DNA of 64,000 bases from Aurifilum marmelostoma (Eukaryota; Ascomycota; Sordariomycetes; Diaporthales; Cryphonectriaceae), in NCBI GenBank assembly GCA_027559495.1, contig JAMXSV010000028.1:1364001-1428000 (forward strand), written 5' to 3'. Numbering within the stretch: position 1 is the stretch's first letter; the number at the start of each line of letters is the position of its first letter. The position numbers were made by a program, and so were the translations under genes. The notes beneath the pieces are model-generated. The model was given only the letters and a program-made list of their open reading frames with translations. It was not told the origin of the DNA and made no database searches. Positions 1 through 11,244 of the stretch are shown piece by piece.

Positions 1-662
1 AGGGTAGTATCTGTCTGCTGCTCATGCAGATGGGGTTGGTGGCAGTGTGTCCTAATGGATTGTAAAAGGTGTGTAGGACAAATATGCAGACAACAGTGAA
101 TGCCACAGGTGGGAGGACGTGCTCAAGCTATGGCCACTATTTAGTGAACCACCAGGCAGGAGGGCAATGACGAAAGCTCAATTACAGTACTATTGTGGTA
201 CCACCCATGCATGTACTGTGTTGTCATAGTCTTACAGCTAGGTACGTACCCTCTGAGGACAGCCCCAGCAGGATGAATGGAGACCCGGAAGCTTCATACC
301 AAGTAACTTACAGGGGGTGCAGCGCCTGTGCTGGCAGGCATCGACTGCCGGCCGGCCACTGTGCAGGGCTGCAGGGTTGTACCGAGCTAGGTACAGAAGG
401 GTGAATGGAAGGTGACAGCTGAGTCGCAATGTTGAACTGTGGCCTCTCTACTGCTGGTACCCAAAATATACACAGAACCTCAACCTGGCTTTTTCCTTTG
501 GAGATGCCAATTCCGGACGCCCTTTGATCAACACTGTGTCCGCGGCTCTCTCTCCCAGGCCTCAATTCTGTTCCCAACTCTCCTTTCTGACCATATTTTC
601 TGGCCAAAATATAATTTTACCTTTCTCTTCTCTTTTCTCCAAATTCGCGAGCCATTACCGTC
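1..662. other. Intergenic, upstream of SEC66
   Basis: No gene is supported here. The short open frames have no recognisable composition and no splice logic. The last part (about 617-645) is a pyrimidine-rich CTCTT/TTTCTCC stretch directly before the SEC66 start codon, typical of filamentous-fungal promoters and leaders. A single TACAGTA heptamer lies at 183-189. Confidence 0.6.
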
Positions 663-1557
663 ATGTTCTCTTTAGATTGGAGGGGTCTCATCCTCCCCAT
701 TGCCTATGTGCTGGTACTAGGCGGCACTTTTGTCACCTTCTCCAGCGTCTACAGGAAGCGCAAGGCCTGTAAGTAGCAATGCGGCCCATTCCCCAACACA
801 CAGGGCTGGAGGAGGAGACACCGGGGCTAACACAGCCCAACAGCGCAAAAGGCAAATCTCGAGCCATGGTTCGGCCCACACCTACAGCGGAACATCTACC
901 TGTCGCTCCTGCACATGGGGCCCGACGAAGGGAAGGAGAAGAACCCCCAGGCTTCCGAAAAGGGCGCCAAGGGCCCCAAGATACCCGAGAGCGTGTTGCG
1001 CGCCGCCCTGATCCGCCGCGCCGTCGAGGATATCCACCGCATCATACAGATTCGCACCGCGAAGCAGGCCTGCTCGAACCTGCTGGCAAAGGGCAGCGTC
1101 AGTGACGACCTGTGGCAGCGCTTCACGCGCGCCGAGAGCGACATGGAGCAAGAGCTGCGTGACGTTGTCATGGAGGTATGCGACCATGATTGCCTGCTGG
1201 AGACCCGCCGCCACTCGTGTGAGAGAAAATTGGGATATGCTGACAGATTACCACGCTCAGGCTAACGGCCTCGCACCTAACTGGGGACAAACCATCTTCC
1301 AGACCGCCAACGAGATCGCCGCCAACACCATGTTCCACGACAAGATCGACGAGATCCAGTCCAAGACAGAAGCCGAGACCGAGTGGTGGGAAAAGCGCCG
1401 CGCAGCCATCTCTTCGGATTTTATGAAGGAGCTCGATAACGAGAGCACCAAGAAGACAGCACCCAGCGACGACGGCATCCTCGTCGATGCTGGGACGCCG
1501 GCCGAGAGACCAACGTCATCAAGCGGCGCTGGCAAGAAGAAGAAGGGAAAGAAATAG
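663..1557 (+). CDS. SEC66: Sec66/Sec71, ER post-translational translocation complex subunit
   Basis: Subunit of the Sec62/Sec63 complex that assists Sec61 in post-translational protein import into the ER. Three exons are inferred: 663-768, 844-1175 and 1261-1557, giving 244 residues, the usual size for the family. Both introns are GT-AG; the first has a GCTAAC branch-like site. Residues about 8-28 form one hydrophobic membrane anchor. This is followed by the family signature around EPWFGPHLQRNIYLSLLHM and a helical cytosolic region rich in charged residues, ending in a lysine tail. The start at 663 was chosen because it gives the short lumenal N-terminus plus anchor expected for Sec66. The identification rests on recognised motifs; exon joins are by reading frame only. 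Confidence 0.87.
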
Positions 1558-2210
1558 AATCTGTGCATTCCCGCTGTTACAGACATGCAGACAGCAGTCC
1601 CCCCTGCTCGACGGGAACATGACGCCGCGGCAGGCTTCGTGCCCCCCCCCCTCATGGGGTTGTATAAATACTACTACTCGGCTGCTCAAGGAGAGGGGGA
1701 AAAACACCCTTGACCTAGGGCGCATTTACGGCATCATTACGGCTGCGCGGCGTTTTTTTGAGAGTTCAGCTTTCACACATTATTCAGCTGAGGCACTCGG
1801 GCGCAAAAGAAAAGGGAAGAGCGGGCGGGACTCATATGAGGACCTAAAGTGGGAATGCTGGGGTTTTTTATTATATATCTTTATGTACAATTCTCTGCTG
1901 AAAGGAAAAGAACGCCTTGGCAAGTCTGAAGAGATCATAAACTCCGTGCTGCTCTGGGAAAGGTATATCATGGTATCAGATGCCGAGACAGCTAATGCAG
2001 AAATCAACGCTGATGCTGCTGTGATGTTGTTACATGGTGGGAAAGGAATGGTGTTGTTCTTGGTGGGTTCCTGTTCCTTGATAATCAGTGTTCAACAAGG
2101 ACGACCCCCCAACCCTCCCCCAAACGAACATGCCGTTGGGAATGGCACGTAGACGGGAAAAATCCAGGACCCAAAGATCGTCAAGGACTTCAATGGCGGT
2201 GGTGATCCTT
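1558..2210. other. Convergent 3' intergenic region
   Basis: Lies between the 3' ends of SEC66 (+) and the next gene (-). A C10 run occupies 1642-1651. An open frame crosses the region but has no domain or splice support. I see no further structure. Confidence 0.55.
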
Positions 2211-2895
2211 CTAGTAATACCACGACATCTTGTTCCTGAGAGCCTCGTCCCCATCATTCTTGATCCGCGCCTGGCGAGCCTCCTCCATGATCTGCTCCTG
2301 GGTCTTGATGATTATTGGTGTCTCACACTATCATGATTGCATCTCGTTAGCATGTTTGTCTTCTTCTTTCCACAAAACAGTTTTATAGGAGAAGAAGAAA
2401 GAAAGAAAGAAAAGAAAAAGGCAGGGCAATCGGAAGAAAAACAAAAGACTAACTCACCCCTCTCAGCCCAATAAACTTGCCAATCTTACGCCTCTTCTCC
2501 TCAAGCGTCAGTCCCTCCCCCCAGGTGATCGGGCAAGGATAGTGGCGCGTCCACTGGCACGGCGTGCGCTGGTGGTAAAAGTGCGCGAGCTCGTCGAGCT
2601 GAGCGTCGGTCAGGAGCCAAAAGTTGAGCAGCGTCGGGGGAAACGCGGGGTGGACGTGGCCCGAGGTGAGCTGCACGAGCGGGGCGAGCGGGAGGGCCAT
2701 CTGCTGGAGCTTCTTGTCCAGGGCCTCGTTGTTCTTGGTCCGCCGGCGGCCTAGACCTTGCGCGGGCGTGGTGCTCGTCGTTGTCGTGCCGTGGTGGGCG
2801 TTGTTACCGTTGCTGTTTGGCCCGCGGGGGTGATGGGGTGAAGGTGGTGGGGGGTTGTTGTGGCTGCTGCCCTGGTTCATCCTGAAATTGCTCAT
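2211..2895 (-). CDS. Small conserved fungal protein of unknown function
   Basis: Two exons (2458-2895, 2211-2327) joined across a GT-AG intron (donor GTGAGT, 130 nt) give 184 residues. The N-terminal third is low-complexity Asn/Pro/His/Thr-rich. It is followed by an ordered-looking segment containing LTDAQLDELAHFYHQ, a WTRHYPCPITWGEG motif and a Lys/Arg-rich stretch (EEKRRKIGKFIGLRG). The second exon contributes a helical, charged tail (EQIMEEARQARIK) ending MSWYY. The splice keeps the frame and continues into a sensible sequence, supporting a real gene. The composition suggests a small nuclear or RNA-associated protein, but no named domain is recognised, so function is left open. Confidence 0.72.
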
Positions 2896-4181
2896 ATTTT
2901 ACTTCTGTATGGGTGTGTAGGTCTTTGGTTGGTCCGGTAAGTCTCTTGCTGTGTTTTATGTGTGTGTGGTGTTCTTTCTGGTCGGTAAAGAGAGACCAAG
3001 ATATTGTGTTGCAGAGTGGAGAAATGAAAGAGAAGATGGAGAGTAGAAGAGAGAGATAGTATAGTGTAGAGGAAATTATATCATGTATGAGAGTATATGG
3101 GTTTATATATATTACAAGTGAGAATCCAGATTGTGAGCGAGTGAGTCTTGAGGCTTCTCTGACAAAACAGTCAGGAGTGATTGCGCGTGTCCTGTGAATC
3201 GATCGATTTTGTGACGATTTTGGGACGAAAGTGAAGACAATTTTGAGACGACGACAAGGTGAATATGGTGATAGAAAGGAAAGACAGAAAGATGATGAAG
3301 AAAAAAAGAAAGGATTCCTCTCTTAGGCTGGTGACCTCTCAGAGCTGGTGACTAGGTAAGCCTTGAATAGCCAGCAACAATGATCTGTCACAATATTGTT
3401 TCTCGTGGTGAGTGTACAGGAAGTAGAGTGTTGTGTTTGAGAGACAGAGAGAGAAGGCACCCTTATACGTCCCAAGTCTTCAGTAAAGATGTTCTCTTTG
3501 GTGTGTAGTGGATAGACAATAATAATATCTCCAAGACTTGGCTAGAATATATATATCTGTACTGCCTAGCTACCATGATGGGGGCCTGGCAGGTGGGTTT
3601 TGTACACATTGGCCTGACTATAATAAACACTTGACCTTTGTCGACGACTTCTCGGCCCGCTCTGCATGCCCAGAAAATAGGTTGGTGGAGAAAGGACTAG
3701 AAAGGCGCCTTGAGCCTCGAGTTCCTTTGTCCTTTTTGTCCACGGGTCTCTCCTTAGCTCAAAGACAATCCAGACCTTGTCTACCCTGCAAAACCTCGGG
3801 GGGGGATTGTTTGACTGGAGAAGGCTGTGCAGGAGGGTTCATCAGTTTTTCCCGCCGAGGGAGGGAAAAAAAAAAAAAAGATCCTCATCGTTCATGACGA
3901 GTTGTGTCTCAGATATTGGACCCTTCTCTCGCGCGGGAAGTCGACGCATATACTTCGGAGTCATGGGTTGACCGCAAATGGGAAAGGGCGTTACCATCCT
4001 GTCGGGCCAACCCCTCGACTCAGGTATAGTCAAGTTCTCTTGTTCGTCGGCAGACAGAGATTTTACCCGTGTCTCTCTCGCACGCGTATTCGCAATCACT
4101 TCGCATGCAACGCTTCTTCTGGTCAGAGCAAGCGCGGTGGACTCGGGGCCGCCGTCCCGCCCGTTCGTACGCCTTGCTCGC
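2896..4181. other. Intergenic, 5' side of the small conserved gene and 3' side of ORC3
   Basis: About 1.3 kb without a supported gene. Positions 2990-3060 are purine-rich on this strand, which is CT-rich in the sense of the minus-strand gene and typical of a fungal promoter or leader. An A-tract lies near 3868-3881 and one ACGCGT hexamer at 4082-4087. Overlapping open frames on both strands at 3538-4256 have no coding signature. Confidence 0.5.
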
Positions 4182-6751
4182 TCACAAGAGCCATTTGTTC
4201 TTAGAGATATGGTCTGCCCGGCGTCGAGTCGCCTTGACAAACCCCATCGCCTTTAGGTCAGCCAGGCCTCGGTAGAACAGCACCAGGGCGGTACGCTCGT
4301 CGTATCCGTCATCATGGCCTGATTTTGATCTCGACGAACTCGGCTCGAGCCGTTCATCGGCATCCTCATCCTTGCCAACGAGCCCATAGAATGCCGACCA
4401 GAGGTCGGTAACATTGATAAGCGCCCCAGTCTCCTGGTACAAGTGATATAGTATGCTGGTCGTCGGCAGACTTGCGCCGTTGCCTCCATCCACCACGTGG
4501 CTGCAACATGCGCACGCCAGGTAGTCGTGCGGCCTCGACAGGGCTCGCTCGAAAAGAGAGCCTAGACGCGGGATAAACACGTCTTTGTAAGGTGACTTGG
4601 ATTCGTACATCCACAGCTCATGTAAGAATATGGTGTCTGCTGCCTGGCAGGAGATGGACGTGGCCAGGAGCTCACACACGTTGTCGACCAGCTCGGTGAA
4701 GGCCTTGTCCTCATCTGTCAGATTTGACTCGTCTTGGCTCAGCTGGACTTTCTGAGCAATGACGGTCGTCCGAAGGACCCTGCTCTGCGCGCTGTATTGA
4801 CTTCGTAGCGGCTTGCCTTTGAGTTGGGCCCGTGCCTGGAGCGAAGCAATCCGCTCTGCCATATCGGATAGGCTTCGGATGGTCTCTGGGGCCTCGTCGG
4901 TCCAGCCCTTCAGGCCAAGCTCTGGTCTGCCGGAATTGACCACACTAATAAGTCGCCCGAGAAGCGACGAGATATCTGTTGTCGACATGCGCCTGACCGC
5001 GCTGAGGATCGGCGAATCCTGAGAATGAAGGCCGATGCCTTCAGCGAGTGCGTTGATGTACATGGTGATGAAGCTGTCCTGTGAGACCGTACTAGCTTCA
5101 AGCAGTGCCAAGGATCTGAGAAAACTATCCTCCCACTTCAGCGTAGATCTCAGGGCTGCTGTCCGCCGCTGCGCGAGGTACTCGTCGTTCTCGAGAAGAT
5201 CTCTCGCATGCTTCAGTCTGCCTGCCTCAACAGCGTCCTCGACATGGGCGCGGAAGGATGGGAGGTTTCGCAGTGCCTCATTATGCTCCGCCTGGGGAGA
5301 AGCTGCCCCAGAGAGAAGGAGGATGGAGAGGGGATTAGCAAAGAAGTGGCACATGTAGGCGTACTGGTTGTAGTCAGCAAACATAATGATCTCGGCGGCT
5401 AGAAGGGGGGCAACAAACCTACCTTTAATGAGCTGATGAACAGCTTAATACCACCCACTTGGCTCTGCTGACGCTCCACGAGGTTGCTGAGAAACACGGG
5501 GCCCAACTTCAGGCTGCAGCCTTGATGGGCCACTGCACATTTGAAGACGCTCTCCAGGACCGAGGACATCTGCACGACATCGAACTGCGCGCCGTACAGA
5601 CATTGGCTGGTCGACTTGAGCAACCGGGCTTCAAAAAGCTCAACCGAAGTTGCGATGCCAAAGATCAGGGTGAAAGGAATACGATCCCTCCATGAACTGG
5701 TGATATGGATCAGTAGAGCCCGTAGACATGGAGCAGAGATGAGACGACCGAGGAACATACTTGAACAGCGTGATCAAGTCAGTCAAAAGCCCCGTGTCGA
5801 ATGCCTCGCTGTCCTGGAACGCGACGATGACTTGCTTGGACTCGTGATGGGCAATGTGCGCGTACAACGCCTCCAAGTCATAGTCGAGATACTTCCGGCC
5901 CTATACCACAATGAATGGATTAGACAGTCAGTCACACTGCCTCTTTTTTTTCTTTCTTTCTTTCTTTCTTTTTTTCCTTCTTTGCCCCCTCTCTTCCGAT
6001 CCGACTCACATCCTTGCCCGAGCCCACCTCGACATCCTCCCCATCATCAGCAGCGGTCCTCGTCACGTCCCGGATAATCTTCTTCAGCGTCGCCTTCAAA
6101 TTCGGCGCCTCTGCCGACCGCAGCCGGACGAAGCGCCCCTCGACCACCTCACCAAGACTCTCGGCCAGCTGCGCAAACAGCAAGTCCTGCGATGCCACAT
6201 TAGGCCCCATGACGATGAGCGCGGCGGGGATCTTGCCTGGCTCCTCTGCGGGCGCCTCCTGCACAAAAGAGGCGACGGCGTCAAGGGTTGTGCGGTTGGA
6301 GTCTCTCAGCACGTTCTAGTAAGATGATGGGAATTTAGTGTCAATGTCCGTCGTGTGCTCGCTGGGCACGGGAGAAAGAGGAGAAGGGGGGGGAGGGGGG
6401 GGCGCAGCAACCCTACCTGGATGCGGGCGTCGATAGCAGCCCAGCTCGCCGCGAACTGCTTCTGCCTCAAGGCCACGAGCTCAGGCTTCTCGGCGCCGTT
6501 GAACAGCGGCACAAAGTCCACCACGGTCGAGACGGGCTGGCGGCGCTGCTTGGCTTCTACTGCGGCAGACTTCTTGGAGACCTTCCTCCGCTTCGTGGGG
6601 CGAGAGGGTCTCTCGGCCGTCTCCTCGTCTTGGCCAAAAACGAACGCGACCTGGTACCATCCTGTGAGCAACGGCATGTCGGCTTTGGACTCGAAAATCG
6701 TCAGCTTACCCTGTGGTCATCATCAACAAAGTCTGTCTCATCATGCTCCAT
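4182..6751 (-). CDS. ORC3: Origin recognition complex subunit 3
   Basis: ORC3 is a subunit of the six-protein complex that marks replication origins and loads MCM helicase in the nucleus. Six exons were traced: 6710-6751, 6417-6650, 6010-6315, 5761-5900, 5423-5696 and 4182-5363, giving 725 residues, normal for fungal Orc3. Phases close throughout. The short first exon encodes an acidic start (MEHDETDFVDDDHR). Diagnostic parts are the KRRKVSKK basic stretch, the degenerate AAA-type core with IPFTLIFGIATSVELFEARL, the YAYMCHFFANPLSILLL segment and the C-terminus ADHISKNKWLL. The intron at 6316-6416 is strongly C-rich in the transcript just after its donor. An ACGCGT box lies 83 bp upstream of the ATG, consistent with G1/S control. 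Confidence 0.92.
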
Positions 6752-7768
6752 CTGTGCGAGGACTTTGTGTGGTTATGGCAAGGGCCATTTGTGCGCGTGT
6801 TGAGAGAGAGAAGATTACCATGTCATAAGGAAAACGCGTCTCCAGGCGCGGGTGGTCGGTGGCGGCAGCTGCAGTGCAGCCCTCGCTTAGGGGGTCGGAT
6901 CAGCCCAGTTACTGCCTATCCACAGCACACAACACAGCATAGGTTACAGCGACACCAGTGAGTGCAGTGCTACAGCACATGGAGAAGTATCATTTCTCCG
7001 TTGACTGTATGTAATTTTTTTAATATTGAAAACTACAAGCCAGGAGCCTCTCGTCTCCAATATTGTATGCGTCAATTTTTCAATTAAGCGTCTGTCATTG
7101 AATTCGTCGTATGAGATACGAGCTATTTGCATTATTCCACTGAATCCTTCTGGTTCTCTCTCTCCTTCTTTTTTTTTTTTGGTCTTTTTTCTTCTTTCTT
7201 TCTTCCATCTTGGCTTCTTTTTTCCCTTTCTTTTCTTTCTTCTTTAATACTCATTTCCCTCCTCTCGCTGCCGAAACTGGACGCACGATGCTATCTCCCC
7301 TCTAACGACCTGCAACCCCATTCTCTGTCACTAGAAATTGCTCAGCCTGGGTCCCATACTGGGTAGGTCTCATGTAGAACCCTCCCATGTGTGCGCATGT
7401 GTGGTTTCTTCTTCAGAACCTGTCCATGGTTGAACCTCCCCTTTGAATTCATTTTCAATTTTGATAGCATGGGTTAAGAAACAAACCCAAATCCTCCGTT
7501 ATTTTCCCTGCCCTGAACACAGATATCGGCGAGATCCCCCGGCGTTGGACCCATGAAGGACTCGATCAGGAACTCCGAGAAAAAAGTCAAAAAAATAAAG
7601 AAAAATCATGTGGCCTATAGCCTGTGCATCCCTCCCAGCGCGACCCCCAAGCACAACGGAGGTGAAGTAATATACACTTTGTCGCTTCCAAGTCTCAGTC
7701 TTCCGATGACGAATCTCGTTTTCAAGGAATCTTGTTCGGCAAACGGTCGAGATTGATCATGACTTGCC
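6752..7768. other. Intergenic, ORC3 promoter side and PWWP gene 3' side
   Basis: Contains the ORC3 upstream region (reading leftward) with one MluI box at 6834-6839. A long pyrimidine-rich stretch (about 7157-7245, including a run of Ts) is probably part of the 3' flank of the PWWP gene. No gene is supported. Confidence 0.55.
6834..6839. promoter_or_regulatory. MluI cell-cycle box upstream of ORC3
   Basis: Exact palindrome ACGCGT, 83 bp upstream of the ORC3 start codon. In yeasts this is the MBF (Mbp1/Swi6) site controlling G1/S genes. Assignment to ORC3 is inferred from position and gene function; the hexamer also occurs by chance elsewhere in the window. Confidence 0.5.
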
Positions 7769-9877
7769 CTAAGCAGCGGTATCGATAGCCTCGGGAGCCT
7801 TGGTGTCCTAAAAGACGTCAGTATCTTTGTTCGCACGGCATGTGGGCAATAAAGAGGTTTCAAGGCAGTAGGACTTTCAAGCGTGACGTACCTCTTCAAC
7901 CTTGGGCTTCTCTTCGCTGGAAGGGGCCTCCTTCTTTGGCTCTGAATCCGCCTCGGGAGCAGGTGTCTCGGTCTTTGTGTCGTCTGCCTCCTTCACGTCG
8001 GCTTTGGTGTCCTCAGACTTGGCCTCCTTCTTGGCAGCCTCGGACTCCTCGGTGTCAGCCTTCTCAACACCATTGACAGCAGACTTGGTCTCCTCCTCCT
8101 TGGCGGATGGCTTCTCGGTCTTGTGGCCATTCACCCCGTTGGCCTCTTCAGCGCCGGCGCCGCCGTCCTCTGTCGCGAGGAGTTTGTTCCACTTGTCGAG
8201 CAGGACCTGTGAGCGGGGCTTGAACTCGAAGTCTGACTCCTTGGGGATGTTGTCCAGCTTGAGCAGTGCCTTCAGGACTTTGTTGATCTTGGTGACCCGG
8301 ATGATCTCGGTCTCCAGGTCGGGGAAGCCCTCGAGCTTGGTCAGGTAGTCCGACATCATCTTCATCTCCTCCTCCTTGGGCTGCTGATCCCTGGTGAGGA
8401 GCCCCTTCTGGAGCTTGTGGCGGAGGAAGAGGACCTCCTTCTTCTTGCGCTCGAACCGGTCCTCAGCGCTCATCTCGGGTTCCTTGGGCGTCTGCAACCG
8501 CTCCTCCGAGTCCTCCTTCGGCTTCTTGGCCTTCTTGGAGCTCTTTGCCTCGCCACCTCCCTTGGCTGCCTTCGCGCCGGCGCCGTTCGACTTGGGCGTG
8601 TTGTGGGTGAGCTTGATCTTGGGCTTCTTGACCGAGTCGGAGCGCTGAGGAGTATCTGCGTCCTCGGTGTTCTTGCGCTTCTTCTCCTTCTTTGCGCTGG
8701 GCTCGTCGTCGACATCCTCCATGTCGACATCCTCGTCAGCAGCGGCGGCCTTGGTCTTCTTCTTGCTGGACTTGGGAGTCGCAGCCGCTGCAGCCTTGGC
8801 CTCGGCGGCCTTCTGCTTCTCCAGCAGCTCCTCCTGGAACTGATTCAGGACACCCTTGTAGTAGGCGAGATCGTGGTGCTCCTCTGCGAGCTGGTGGGCG
8901 AGGATCAGGTCCTTGCGCATCTTGGCATTGACCTGCTCCATGACCTTCTCGGGGTCGAGATCAATCAGATCCTTGTTGGAGACCCAACCACTTTAGAGGA
9001 GGGAACAGAGAAAGTACTGTTAGCTTGTGCAATAAGACAGAGAAAAACGGGGGGGGGGGGGGGGAGGGCCTTTGGGCTGTGACCGGTGCGGTGTGGGATG
9101 GAAATACTTACAACTCGTTGGTGGCGAGGTACATGATGGGAAAAGTTCGGTCAGCGGCGCGCTTGCCGCCGTCGGCAAAGTCCTCACGGTATTGGCCATC
9201 GGGACGTGCGGCGCTGACAGGGCGAGACTTGAGCAGGGCATGCGGCAGCATGTCCTCGTCGCAGATGATGCAGGGCCACTGTGGGAAGCCCTTCAGTTTT
9301 ATGAAGTAGTGCTCGCCGGGCTTGGCGTCTGTGTGCAGTATAGCCGCCTTGCTCGCCTTCTTGTTGAGCTTCTTCCCCTTGGCGCTCTCGCCGGCGGTCG
9401 ACTTCCGTCGGGCGGGGGCCTTGTTCTTGGGTGTGACGGTCGCGGTGGCAGCAGTATCATCACCGCTGGCAGCAGGTGGCGCGGCGTCCGTGTTCTCCTT
9501 GGTCGCGCTCTCTGTAGCGTCGGCGGCAGCAGCATCAGAGGCGTCCTTCATCTCGACGTCAGGCTTCTCGGCGGGCTCTGTTTTGATGATGCGACACGTC
9601 AGTAATGCTGTCGTGCCGAATGCGCAAGACCGGCCCTGGTCCCTTAGGAGCAGGAAGGGGAGAGGGATGACCAACCCTCAGCAGCCTTGGTAGGCTGCTC
9701 CTCGTCCTTGGCAGGCTCACCAGACTCGTCCTGTGGGGCAGCAGCAGCCTTGGGATCCTCCACCTTGGACTCGTCGGCAGGAGCAGCAGCAGCAGCAGCA
9801 TCGTCCGTCTTGGCGGGCGCAGTGTTGCTGTCAACCCCCATGGGCTGCGCAGCAGTCGCGCTGGCTTCGTCAGACAT
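7769..9877 (-). CDS. PWWP-domain chromatin protein with a LEDGF/TFIIS-N-like helical domain (Pdp3-like)
   Basis: Four exons (9676-9877, 9112-9577, 7892-8990, 7769-7807) give 601 residues. The N-terminus is Ala/Asp/Glu-rich. The middle carries a PWWP domain whose core reads HYFIKLKGFPQWPCIICDED, followed by MYLATNEFGWVSNKDL. After a Lys/Glu-rich linker with several KKxK nuclear signals comes a helical domain (LFLRHKLQKGLLTRDQ to VLLDKWNKLL) resembling LEDGF integrase-binding or TFIIS N-terminal folds. The tail is acidic Ala/Glu/Lys-rich, and the last exon adds only 12 residues. PWWP domains read methylated histone H3K36; fungal proteins of this layout (Pdp3) belong to NuA3b/Mst2-type acetyltransferase complexes. 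The exact orthology is inferred. The second intron (8991-9111) contains a 16-base G/C run. Confidence 0.83.
9049..9064. repeat. G16 homopolymer inside an intron
   Basis: Sixteen consecutive Gs on the plus strand, hence C16 in the pre-mRNA of the PWWP gene, 47 nt from the donor of its second intron. Confidence 0.9.
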
Positions 9878-11244
9878 GGTGGGTGGGTGGTTGGGTGGTG
9901 ATGGTGGTTGGTGGCAACGTGCTGTCGCGGGCGGCGCGTGAGGGACACAAAAGCGAGGTTAGGCTAGAGACCGACGTGGATGAACGCGTCAATCGCGTCG
10001 GCGATGAGAGTGTATAGAAATTGGAGATTGGAATGGATAGGTGGTGATGCGCCGATGATGGATGAGGTCGGCTAAGGGAAGGGGGAGGAAAGAGAAGAAC
10101 GCTGTGACGACAACAATGTCAGGTCGGCGGTACTGGGTTGAGCAGACAAAGTTGGAGAGGCGGCCGAAAGTTCTCTGCAGAGCTCCAGTTTCGACCTCTG
10201 CTTATCGGCGGGAATGACTGGGATTGTTCCACAGTAGATGCCTGGTTGGGGCCAAGAGAGCAGCAACAAAAAAAAAAAAAAAATAGGGCAAGGTAGCGTA
10301 GGCACCACGTAGGGTTAGGGTGAGGGCGTGCAGAACAAGGGGCAGAGTGCAGAGAGGATGAGAGGCACTGGGGCAAGTACTCAGCTAGGAGGTGGGTTGG
10401 AGGCTGCTGAGGCAGACAGGCAGGGGGGCGGGGGGAAGGGGCGGCGACAGAGGTGGAGGGAGGCCAGGGAGGCTGGAGCTGCTGTTCTTACACAGGTGCA
10501 TACCGTTCGCGTCGATCTCTCGTGTTATTTTTTTTTTTTCTCTTCCATATTGGGGGGGGGGGGTGGGTACTTGACCCTCCAGGTTCCCAACCACATTGTC
10601 ACCCTGAGGAGCTTGCACCCCCCGATCAGCTACAAGACGGTGGCGCGGAGAACTCTTGTCTCGCCAATACTCTAAGCTACCCACCACACGTTGACTGGCA
10701 AGACCAGCCAGTCTCCTTGAAGGGCCTTCCTTCTTTGCTCAGTCCATGACCCCCTTTTTCAACCCCCCCTCCTTCCCCTCTCCTCCCTCGTCCCATTGGC
10801 TGCCCATGCAGAACACGCTCTGATTCATCAGGCTGCCCTTCATCATGCCCGTTGCCCACGGCGCTAGATCCATCCAGACAAAGACACGTCCCTTCGTTGT
10901 CTTGCACGCTACCCCCACCGAGTCACGGCTGAGAATAGATGTTGGCGCCGTTGCTGTTGTCTTTGTCCTCCCAGATCTCATCACAAACACTCCGCACCCA
11001 TAACCCCAAAGCCACAGCTGATTGGAAATTGTTGGATTCAAGCAAACTCAATTTTCGCAGCAATAGTCCGCACCATTGTTACCCCTTGTAACGCCATTAC
11101 TTTCCACATTTTCTTTTCCCTAGCCATTGACCTCGATCAGATCAGTCCTGGGCGGCCAGAGAAGCGATCGTGGAACGGTCGGAAGGATCGGTGCCCGATC
11201 GTTTTGCTCGGCTCGATGCTCGGGCCCCTTGGCCCAGATTCGGT
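9878..11244. other. Intergenic between PWWP gene start and BRR2 stop
   Basis: About 1.4 kb without a supported gene. It holds an ACGCGT at 9984-9989 (about 110 bp upstream of the PWWP start), an A16 run at 10268-10283, a T-run near 10528-10539 and a G12 run at 10552-10563. The isolated GGTTAGGGTGAGGG near 10312 is not a telomeric array. Confidence 0.55.

Noticed and set aside
5364..5384. Using the ATG at 5384 as a start of the large ORC3 exon
   Set aside because: The segment from 5384 to 5364 lies inside an inferred 59-nt intron; the family sequence continues from FISSLK directly to YAYMCHFF.
8417..9082. Plus-strand Leu/Gly-rich frame across the PWWP gene
   Set aside because: Antisense to Lys/Glu-rich codons of the real gene; it also crosses the intron.
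10311..10326. GGTTAGGGTGAGGG resembling telomere repeat
   Set aside because: A single imperfect unit deep inside a gene-rich region is not a telomeric or interstitial array.
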